Positions 57,740 to 64,000 of a stretch of DNA of 64,000 nt are shown here, in pieces (position 1 is the stretch's first letter; each line of letters opens with the position of its first letter). The stretch lies in assembly GCF_012034175.1 (NCBI RefSeq), contig NZ_JAATEJ010000025.1, positions 1-64,000 on the forward strand. The letters run 5' to 3'. Under the pieces are notes generated by a model, which saw only the letters and a program-made list of their open reading frames with translations, did not search any database and had not been told where the DNA came from. Source of the stretch: Actinacidiphila epipremni. Lineage in GTDB: Bacteria; Actinomycetota; Actinomycetes; Streptomycetales; Streptomycetaceae. The translations under genes were made by a program, and so were the position numbers.

Positions 57740-58777
57740 ATGGATCACCAGCAGACGCATCCCCCCGCCGCGCCGCGCCGGCGAGGGACGTTCCGCGCGC
57801 TCGCGGCCTCCTCGGCCGTGGTCGTCGCGGGAGTCATGGCCGCGGCCGGCCTGCTGCTCCCCGGCTCCGCCTCCGCCACCGGCGGGGGCGCGACGGGCGC
57901 CCTGGGCCCGGCCTCCCACCCCGGCTCCTCGCAGCCCGTCGACTGGCCGACCGCCTGGCCCAGCCAGGCGGCAGCGGCGAGCCGGCCCGACACGGCGGAC
58001 CGCCCCCACGACACGACCACGCGGCCCGGCACCCAGAGCCGCCCGCACGACACCGCGGCGCGACCCGGCGCCGAGAGCCGCCCGCAGCAGTCGTCGGGAC
58101 GCCCCGACGGCGCGGGCACCCTCGACACGGGGTGGCCGCAGCCCGGCGAGTCGACGCCGCCGGACACGGGGTGGCCGCAGCCGAGCGAGTCGGACTGCCC
58201 GCCCTCGACCCCGCCCACCCGCCCGACGCACCACCCGACCCACCACCCGTCGCACCCGCCTACCCACCACCCGCATCCCCCGACGCACCACCCGCACCCG
58301 CCGACGCACCACCCGTCGCACCACCCGTCGCACCCGCCGACCCACCCGCCGACCCATCCGCCGACGCACCCTCCGACGCACCCGCCGACCCATCCGCCAA
58401 CCCATCCGCCGACGCACCCCCCGACGCATCCGCCAACCCATCCGCCGACGCACCCCCCGACGCATCCGCCCACGCATCCCCCGACGCACCCGCCGACCCA
58501 TCCCCCGACCCATCCGCCGACGCATCCGCCCACGACTCCGCCGACCACTCCGCCGACGACGCCGCCCACCAGCACGCCGCCGACGGTTCCGCCGACGCAT
58601 GGGCACCCGTCGCATCACCCCTCGCACCACCCGTCGCAGCCGCCGACCACCTCGCCCGGCCTTCCGCACACCGGTGCGGACGGGGTCGAGTGGATCGGGG
58701 CGGCAGCGGTCGCGGTGCTCGGGGCCGGCGGAACGCTGCTGTTCATGTCGCGTCGGCGCCGTGGGCAGCACCACTGA
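57740..58777 (+). CDS. Secreted His/Thr/Pro-repeat protein with LPxTG-like anchor
   Basis: The 345-residue protein has a twin-Arg-like basic start (PRRRGTFRALAASS), a signal h-region (VVVAGVMAAAGLLLPGSASA) and a Pro-rich middle. A long run of Thr-His-Pro-Pro and His-His-Pro repeats occupies about residues 150-265. It ends with LPHTG, a hydrophobic helix (IGAAAVAVLGAGGTLLFM) and RRRR, the sortase-anchor layout. The dense His array suggests metal binding at the cell wall, an inference only. ATG at 57740 is preferred; TTG/ATG at 57722/57725 are in frame. A 21-bp terminator follows. Confidence 0.8.
   Translation: MDHQQTHPPAAPRRRGTFRALAASSAVVVAGVMAAAGLLLPGSASATGGGATGALGPASHPGSSQPVDWPTAWPSQAAAASRPDTADRPHDTTTRPGTQSRPHDTAARPGAESRPQQSSGRPDGAGTLDTGWPQPGESTPPDTGWPQPSESDCPPSTPPTRPTHHPTHHPSHPPTHHPHPPTHHPHPPTHHPSHHPSHPPTHPPTHPPTHPPTHPPTHPPTHPPTHPPTHPPTHPPTHPPTHPPTHPPTHPPTHPPTHPPTHPPTTPPTTPPTTPPTSTPPTVPPTHGHPSHHPSHHPSQPPTTSPGLPHTGADGVEWIGAAAVAVLGAGGTLLFMSRRRRGQHH
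58330..58570 (+). repeat. 12-bp tandem repeats coding (Thr-His-Pro-Pro)n
   Basis: Nearly continuous copies of (A/C)CGACGCA(T/C)CCGC-like 12-mers, coding Thr-His-Pro-Pro. The open frames on both strands here are by-products of the repeat. Confidence 0.8.
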
Positions 58778-58860
58778 GGCATTGCCCGGCCCGGCACAGG
58801 TGCGGGGGCCGCAACGGCGGTGAGACGTTCGCGCCGCCGTGACAGCCCCTCACCGCCGTG

Positions 58861-58907
58861 AGACCCCGGCACCACCGCGACAGCCGGTCGCGGTGGTGCC
58901 GGGGTCT
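58861..58907 (+). terminator. 21-bp perfect terminator after the LPxTG gene
   Basis: AGACCCCGGCACCACCGCGA plus C pairs exactly with its complement starting at 58887 around loop AGCCG, followed by TTT. This is one of the clearest terminators in the window. Confidence 0.9.
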
Positions 58908-58975
58908 TTGGCGTACGGCGGCGGCACGCGGGTAAACGGCGGCCAGAGGGCTTCGACCGAGGGGGGTTACGCCAG

Positions 58976-59935
58976 ATGGCGATGCGAGTGGCACTCTTCG
59001 ACCGGCTCCGCGGATCACGTCCCGAGCCGCCGCCCGAGCCGCGCCCAGGCCGTAAGACGGCGGCGAAACGCACGGCGTCGCCGGCCGAGGCGAAGACGGC
59101 CGCGGGCGCCAAGGCCAGGGCCGGTGCGAAGTCCGGGGCCAAGGCCAGCCCGAAGGCCGGCGCCAAGGCCACGGCGAAGGCCGCCCCCGCGCCGGGTTCG
59201 CGGCTGCGGCGGAAGCCCGCCGTGGCTGCCGGAGCCGAGGCGGCGAGCCCCCGCAGGGTGAATGTGCGGCCGTGGCGCAAGGCCGGGCCCGCGGAGCCCG
59301 CGCCCCCGCCCGAGCCGGCGGCGGAGCCGAAACCGCGGCTCTGGCGCCGCCCGGCCGGCCGTACCCACGAGCGCGAGCGGGCGCGGGAGCGAGTGCGCAA
59401 GCCCCCGCCGCCGCTGCTCCAGCGGCGTTCGGTCCTGCCGATGCTCGCGCGGGCGGCGGTGCTGGCCGTCGCGATCGTGTGCATGGCGGCGTTCGCGGTG
59501 GCGCTCGCGAAGGTCACCCTCGTGCCGTCACCCTCCTCGGACGCCCTGATCCACACCAACCTCAAGCCGGGCGCGTCCATCCACGCCTACCTCGACCAGC
59601 CGAACGTCCGCGACTCGGTCAAGCAGATCGGCGGCAACGTCCTGCTCGGCGTCCCCTTCGGCGTCCTGCTGCCGATGCTCTTCCCCGGCGCCCGCGGCCT
59701 GCTGCGGGTGGTCGTGCTGACCGCGCTGGTCATGGTGATGATCGAGATCACGCAGGGCGCGATGGTGGAGGGCCGGGCGTTCGACATCGACGACGTCATC
59801 CTCAACACCGCCGGCTCGCTCCTCGGCTATCTGCTGCTCGGCCGCCGCCTCGGCTCCGCGCTCCACCCGCACCGCACGCACTGGTGGCACCGCTACTTCC
59901 CGCCGGCCGCCGACCGGGACCGTACGAGGCCGTAA
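58976..59935 (+). CDS. VanZ family membrane protein with basic N-terminal extension
   Basis: The 319-residue protein has an extended Lys/Ala/Arg-rich tail of about 150 residues (AKAGAKATAKAAPAP-like) before four or five transmembrane helices. These carry the VanZ core: QIGGNVLLGVPFGVLLPML, VLTALVMVMIEITQGAMV and FDIDDVILNTAGSLLGYLLL. VanZ is linked to teicoplanin resistance, but most family members lack a known role. The basic tail resembles a nucleoid-type histone-H1 tail. ATG at 58976 sits just downstream of the terminator. It converges with the next gene. Confidence 0.85.
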   Translation: MAMRVALFDRLRGSRPEPPPEPRPGRKTAAKRTASPAEAKTAAGAKARAGAKSGAKASPKAGAKATAKAAPAPGSRLRRKPAVAAGAEAASPRRVNVRPWRKAGPAEPAPPPEPAAEPKPRLWRRPAGRTHERERARERVRKPPPPLLQRRSVLPMLARAAVLAVAIVCMAAFAVALAKVTLVPSPSSDALIHTNLKPGASIHAYLDQPNVRDSVKQIGGNVLLGVPFGVLLPMLFPGARGLLRVVVLTALVMVMIEITQGAMVEGRAFDIDDVILNTAGSLLGYLLLGRRLGSALHPHRTHWWHRYFPPAADRDRTRP

Positions 59936-59985
59936 AACCGTAAAGCCGTGAGGCCGTATCGCCATAAAGGCGTGTGCCGCCGGGC

Positions 59986-62607
59986 TCAGGCCCCTTCGTC
60001 GGCGAGTTCGGCGACGCCCGTGATGCGGTGCAGCGCGAAGGTGCGCATCTCGTCCGTGGTGTGGTCGTACGCCGTCACGTGGCCGCCCTCGACGCGTACC
60101 GGGGCGATGACGCGCTGCGTGGCGGAGCCCTCGGCGTTGACGTAGCCGATCCACAGCGCCTGGCCGGTCAGCACGGCGGACTGCACCGTGGCGAGGGTTT
60201 CCGCGGTCGGCGTGCGGGGGACGCCGGGCGGCGGGTCCTCGGGCGGGCGGCGGACCGCGGTCGCGGCGCGGTCGCCGGCCCGGATGGTCTTGACGGCGAG
60301 GCCGAGCAGCGTGCCGTCGGGCGTGGGCGGGCCGTCCGGTACGGGCACGGGCGCCGTACGGGGCGGGGTGCGGCGGGCGTCGGGGCGGGTGATCAGGACG
60401 TCGCCCTCCGCGGACTCCGCCGCCGGGGCCAGGCCCATCGCGCGCAGCCGCTCCAGCAGCGTCGCCGGGTCGGCCTGCGCGGCCAGCACGGTGGCGGCCA
60501 GCCGGCGCAGGCCCAGGCCCGAGGCGCGCCGGTCGGCGAGGAGCTCGGTGAGCAGGGCGTCGTCGTCGCAGCGCAGATACGCCGCCGCCGCGCCGACCCG
60601 CAGGGTGCCGTGCCGCCGGGCGACGTCGTCGATGAGGTAGGCCAGCGGCTGCGGTACGGGGGTGCGCGAGTGCGCGGTGAGGAAGTCCTTGAGCTCGGCG
60701 GCGGTACGGCCGGCGTCCAGGGCCCGGCGCACCGAGTCCGGGGTGAAGCGGTAGACGGTCGCGCCGCCCTTGGACTCGATGTCGGCGAGCACGCCCAGCG
60801 TCTCGGCGAGCGGCGCGATCAGCGGGCCCGGCGCGACGGCGGTGAGGTCGGCCTGGAGCAGCACATGGTCCAGCGGCTCGGGCAGCAGCGGCGCGAGCAG
60901 GGCCGCGGCGCGGGCGGCCCGCGCGTCGGCGCCGGACCCGGCGGCAGGGCCCGCGCCCCGGCGCCCCGCAGCTCCCTTCACGGCGGCCCCCGCGGCCCCC
61001 GAGCCCTCGGAGCCCTCCGCGCCCCCCGGGTCCTGCGCCCCGTCGCCGCCCCGCTCGCCGGCCGCCGTGACCGTGAGCAGCGGCCTTGCGTGCGCGGCGA
61101 GCGCCCCCCGCCCCGTCACGCCCAGCGCCTCCGCGTCCTCCAGCGTCCAGCGGACCAGGTCCGTACGCAGCGAGTCCGCGGACGCGCGCAGCGGACGGTC
61201 CCAGCGCAGCCGGGCCAGCAGCTCCTCCGGCCTTGCCGCCGCGCCCGGCGGGAGGGCGGCCAGCAGGCCCAGCACCGCCTGCCGGACGTGCGGGGCGAGC
61301 GAGCGGTCGAGGTCGGGGCCGAGCGCGGCCAGGGCGCGGCCCTTGGCGTCGCGGGTGCCGACCAGGCCCGGCGTGCGGGTCGCGGCGAGCCATGCGCCGG
61401 CCAGCGCCGTCCACTGCCGCTCGGCCGGCAGCAGCAGCCATTCGTCGGCGGCCGGCGTGAGCGCGTACGCCTCGTCCACCTCGCCGTCGCCCGCGACGAG
61501 ACCGGCCGCGTACGCCAGCTCCAGCCAGAAGGCGGCCTGCGGCTCGGTGAGGTCGAGGGCCGCGGCGGTGCGCTTGAGGTCGCGCACGCTCAGGCCGCCG
61601 GCGCGCAGCACCGCAGGGCCGCCGGTCTGCCACTCCTTGAGCAGGTCGGCGACCGTGCGGACGGCGGTGAACGCCTGGCCCGCGGCGGTCGCGTCCACCG
61701 TCTTCTGCGTCCGCTGCACCGGCGCGACCTGCGGCGGCAGCGGCTGCGGGGCGCGGTGCGCGCGGCCGGCCCGCAGGCCGAGGGCCGCCTCGCGCGGCAG
61801 GACGACGTTGTTGCGGCCCGCGGGCAGCAGCAGGCCGCGGGCCAGCAGCCACTGCACCGGCGTCTCCGCCTCCTCCGCCCGCCACGCCACCGTGGCGTCC
61901 CTGACCTCGCCGTACGGCGGCCCCCACACCAGCCGGTCCAGCACCGCCCGTACGCCCTCGGGCGCCTGCGCCAGCAGCGCGGCGAACCGCCCGGGGTCGC
62001 CGAACAGCGCCGCGAGCGCCGCCACCGCGCTCTGGGGGTCGTGCGTCGCGGGGAGCCCGGCGTCGGCCAGCAGCTCCTGGAGCCGGGCCGGCGACATCCC
62101 GGCGGTCGCCTCGGCCACGGACGGCCCGAGGCCGGTCGAGGACGGCATCGAGGCGGACGGCGCGAGCACGTCCCGGGCGGTGCGCACCAGCCGCAGCCGG
62201 TCGTCCTCGCCCCACACCAGGCCGCTCTCGCGCAGCGCTGCGACCGCCCGCGGCAGTTCCCCGGCCACCGCCCGCGCCGTCCCGTCGTCCAGCGGCTCGC
62301 CGAGCCCCGCGGTCGCCTCCGCCGCCGGCACCCCGGTCATGAGGCCGCCCAGCGTCTCGTACGCGCACCCGTCCGGGGCCAGCGCCAGCGCCTCCGCCAC
62401 CTGCCGCGTGAAGGCGTCGAGCCGGTCCAGGGCCCGTACGACCGAGGTACGGGTGGCCGCGCGGGTCGCGAGCTGCGTGAGGTCGCTCGGGACCGGCGCC
62501 ATCAGGTCCGGGCGGGCACGCAGCAGCCGCACCAGCGCGTCGTCGTCCCGCGCGCGCAGGTCTTCCGCGAGGGTGCGCGGCGCACTGCTCTGGCCACCGG
62601 TCGTCAT
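59986..62607 (-). CDS. Large protein with XPB/Ssl2-like helicase C-terminal (Helicase_C_3) domain
   Basis: The 873-residue protein has a helical N-terminal part (DDALVRLLRARPDLMAPVPSDL, LLARGLLLPAGRNNVVLPRE), an Ala/Gly-rich break near 530-580 and the Helicase_C_3 region LPEPLDHVLLQADLTAVAPGPL ... VYRFTPDSVRRALDAG. It ends in a WYL-like tail (WIGYVNAEGSATQRVIAPVRVEGGHV). There are no Walker motifs, so it is not itself an ATPase. Its nearness to XPB suggests a partner or loader. ATG at 62607 follows GGGACGG. Confidence 0.85.
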   Translation of the reverse strand: MTTGGQSSAPRTLAEDLRARDDDALVRLLRARPDLMAPVPSDLTQLATRAATRTSVVRALDRLDAFTRQVAEALALAPDGCAYETLGGLMTGVPAAEATAGLGEPLDDGTARAVAGELPRAVAALRESGLVWGEDDRLRLVRTARDVLAPSASMPSSTGLGPSVAEATAGMSPARLQELLADAGLPATHDPQSAVAALAALFGDPGRFAALLAQAPEGVRAVLDRLVWGPPYGEVRDATVAWRAEEAETPVQWLLARGLLLPAGRNNVVLPREAALGLRAGRAHRAPQPLPPQVAPVQRTQKTVDATAAGQAFTAVRTVADLLKEWQTGGPAVLRAGGLSVRDLKRTAAALDLTEPQAAFWLELAYAAGLVAGDGEVDEAYALTPAADEWLLLPAERQWTALAGAWLAATRTPGLVGTRDAKGRALAALGPDLDRSLAPHVRQAVLGLLAALPPGAAARPEELLARLRWDRPLRASADSLRTDLVRWTLEDAEALGVTGRGALAAHARPLLTVTAAGERGGDGAQDPGGAEGSEGSGAAGAAVKGAAGRRGAGPAAGSGADARAARAAALLAPLLPEPLDHVLLQADLTAVAPGPLIAPLAETLGVLADIESKGGATVYRFTPDSVRRALDAGRTAAELKDFLTAHSRTPVPQPLAYLIDDVARRHGTLRVGAAAAYLRCDDDALLTELLADRRASGLGLRRLAATVLAAQADPATLLERLRAMGLAPAAESAEGDVLITRPDARRTPPRTAPVPVPDGPPTPDGTLLGLAVKTIRAGDRAATAVRRPPEDPPPGVPRTPTAETLATVQSAVLTGQALWIGYVNAEGSATQRVIAPVRVEGGHVTAYDHTTDEMRTFALHRITGVAELADEGA

Positions 62608-62617
62608 CCGTCCCACA

Positions 62618-62893
62618 TTAGGCCCTGCCACCCGCGTCGCGCCGGGCCCGGGCACCGTGTTCGCCCCCGCGGTCCGGCTCCACCGCCGCCACCGCCCCCG
62701 TCACCTCCGCCTCTGGGCCGGCCACCGCCTCCGCTCCCGGCGGCGCCGGTCGCCGCCTGCGGTGCAGGAGGCGGGCGCCCAGCGCGATCAGGCAGAGGGC
62801 CAGCGCGACGAGGCACAGCGTCGCGACGACCGACCCCAGCACGATCAGCGCGAACATGGCGGCCAGGTGCTCCAGGCCCTTCCCGATGTCCAT
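62618..62893 (-). CDS. Small membrane protein, function unknown
   Basis: This 91-residue protein begins MDIGKGLEHLAAMF and has one long or two short hydrophobic helices (FALIVLGSVVATLCLVALALCLIALGARLL), then RRRR and a Gly/Glu/Ala tail. ATG at 62893 is preferred over 62926, which lacks a ribosome site. It lies 10 bp upstream of the XPB-like protein gene on the same strand, so the two are probably co-transcribed. Confidence 0.6.
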   Translation of the reverse strand: MDIGKGLEHLAAMFALIVLGSVVATLCLVALALCLIALGARLLHRRRRPAPPGAEAVAGPEAEVTGAVAAVEPDRGGEHGARARRDAGGRA

Positions 62894-63067
62894 GGCCGGA
62901 CCCTGCTCGCCGCCGGCCGGCGCCATGCGGGCCGTTGGCGATTCGCGGCCCGCGGGTGTCCGATCCGCAACCGGAACGCCGTCCGCGAGGTGTCCCGGCG
63001 ACAGCCGCACCGGCGGGCCGGTACCTTCGGCTGAGGCGAAAACGGTGCGGGGGGAGGGCGGTTGGTC

Positions 63068-64000
63068 GTGGGCGTCGAGAGCGATCGGCTGGTGTTCGAC
63101 TACCTGAGCCGGGTCGGTGACCTGGCCCAGACCGCGATGCCCGCCGCACAACGCATGCAACTGGTCGCGCAGTTGCGCAAGGACATCGAGCGCGAGACGC
63201 GCGGGGCGGACTCGGCCGCCGCCGTGCAGCGCGTCCTGGGCCGGATCGGCAGCCCCGACGACGTCGTGGAGGCGGCGGCGGAGCAGGTCGCGGGCCGGGC
63301 GTCCCGGGCCGGCGCCGCAGCCCCGCCGCCCCCGCCCGCGCAGGAGCCGCCGCCCGGCTCGTACGGGCCCTACGCCAAGCCGCCGGGCGGCGGCAGGGTG
63401 CCCCGCCCGGGCCGGCCGGCCCAGGGCCGTACGGAAGGCGCGGGCGCCGGCGGGTTCACCGGCGGGACCGGCGGCTTCTCCGGCGGAGTCGAGTGGTGGC
63501 AGGGCGACGGGCGCGGCGGCCTCGGCTCCGGCGAGGAGCTGGTGGGGCTGCCGGGCATGACCGGCGGGATCTTCATCCCCGTCGACGACGAGGACTTGGA
63601 CGCCGCCGGCCGCCCCCTCGCCAAAACCGCCGTCGAGGAGGCCGAAGCCGAGGCCGAGGACGAGGCCGAGGAGGTCGCGGAGGAGGTCCCGGCCGGCGCC
63701 CGGCCCCGCCGCCGCCTGCTGCCGCGGATGCTGCGCGCCGGCGGGGCCGCCCGCGGCTGGGGCAGCCCCGTCCTGCTGCTGGCCGCCGCGCTGCTGCTGG
63801 CCGGCGCCGCGATCGGCTCCCTCATCCCGCTGGGCCTGGGCTGGCTGACGGCCTGGCTCTCCCGCAGACTCAGCCGCCCCCAGGCCAAGTTCGCGGTGCT
63901 GGTCATCCCGGGCGCGTTCGCCGCCGGCATGCTCGTGTGGATCTGGGGCCGCGACGTCGGCAAGTGGGGCGACCCCATCGCCCAGGGGCAGGTGGGCCAG
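63068..64000 (+). CDS. Membrane protein with HAAS-like N-terminal domain (3' end outside window)
   Basis: The reading frame is open from GTG 63068 to the window end, 311 codons. It starts with a HAAS/DUF1700-like helical domain (DRLVFDYLSRVGDLAQTAMP, AAVQRVLGRIGSPDDVVEAA), common in membrane proteins linked to PadR regulators. A Pro/Gly-rich linker and an acidic stretch (EEAEAEAEDEAEEVAEEV) follow. Two or more transmembrane helices come next (VLLLAAALLLAGAAIGSLIP; FAVLVIPGAFAAGMLVWIWG). GGGAGGG at 63053-63059 sets the start. The C-terminus is not seen. Confidence 0.78.
   Translation, partial: MGVESDRLVFDYLSRVGDLAQTAMPAAQRMQLVAQLRKDIERETRGADSAAAVQRVLGRIGSPDDVVEAAAEQVAGRASRAGAAAPPPPPAQEPPPGSYGPYAKPPGGGRVPRPGRPAQGRTEGAGAGGFTGGTGGFSGGVEWWQGDGRGGLGSGEELVGLPGMTGGIFIPVDDEDLDAAGRPLAKTAVEEAEAEAEDEAEEVAEEVPAGARPRRRLLPRMLRAGGAARGWGSPVLLLAAALLLAGAAIGSLIPLGLGWLTAWLSRRLSRPQAKFAVLVIPGAFAAGMLVWIWGRDVGKWGDPIAQGQVGQ

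Noticed and set aside
57745..58575. Minus-strand Gly/Val/Trp/Cys repeat frame
   Set aside because: Complement of the Thr-His-Pro-Pro repeats in the wall protein; no start signal or domain.

Overview
The window reads as a chromosomal segment of a Streptomyces-like high-GC actinomycete. GC content is very high throughout, GTG and TTG starts are common, and Shine-Dalgarno sequences are G-rich. The gene set points the same way: an MsiK-type sugar ABC ATPase, an orphan nuoD, DUF3263, DUF3180 and DUF4031 proteins, a second-type groEL with CIRCE sites, and DasR-type dre operators. Almost all of it is housekeeping chromosome. I see no tRNA, rRNA, CRISPR array, prophage or intact transposon.

Layout. 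0-8 kb: an ATP-binding anti-sigma-like fragment, a zinc-independent oxidoreductase with its own MerR regulator, msiK, a DedA membrane protein, a ThrE-type exporter and a PBP4-type D,D-carboxypeptidase. 8-20.6 kb: ppa, a zinc metalloprotease, tilS, hpt, ftsH, folE, an esterase-like hydrolase, a DUF2156 membrane protein, then the tight folP-NTF2-folB-folK run. 20.7-29 kb: DUF3180, a cysteine-containing leader peptide ahead of a cysteine dioxygenase-rhodanese pair, a coiled-coil protein, the orphan nuoD near a MidA/NDUFAF7-like methyltransferase, an anchored carbohydrate-binding protein, and a 0.9-kb block of 87-bp repeats arranged as an inverted repeat. 29-36.7 kb: nagA-nagK and a divergent sugar-binding lipoprotein with dre sites between them, then otsB/otsA and gpgS (trehalose and glucosylglycerate). 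36.8-41.2 kb: a SAM-I riboswitch ahead of thrC-cysO, a cold-shock gene, and groEL with four evenly spaced CIRCE half-sites. 41.3-51.5 kb: murQ and its RpiR regulator, small conserved genes, a MarR-controlled oxidoreductase, an ECF41-like sigma factor, an AraC regulator, an SDR and the remnant of another SDR, a methyltransferase and an HD protein. 51.5-52.4 kb: a truncated ABC permease running into three 102-bp repeats. 52.4-64 kb: cutC and a nucleic-acid helicase neighbourhood (HelD-like, XPB, and an XPB/Ssl2-domain protein), with a histidine-rich LPxTG-like surface protein and a VanZ protein between, ending in a membrane protein cut by the window edge.

How the genes fit together. Amino-sugar and wall turnover recurs: a PBP4 enzyme, murQ making GlcNAc-6-P, nagA/nagK with a DasR-type switch, a sugar-binding lipoprotein, and MsiK, the kind of ATPase that energises several sugar importers. 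Sulfur metabolism recurs too: Cys leader-CDO-rhodanese, and SAM riboswitch-thrC-cysO. Folate synthesis and trehalose/compatible-solute synthesis form two further clear modules.

The least explained material is non-coding: a dispersed repeat family sharing the core GGGGCGCGGGG in at least four places, and short tandem repeats at stop codons. No new enzyme system was found. The strongest leads are the regulatory leaders, the repeat arrays and the NuoD-methyltransferase neighbourhood.
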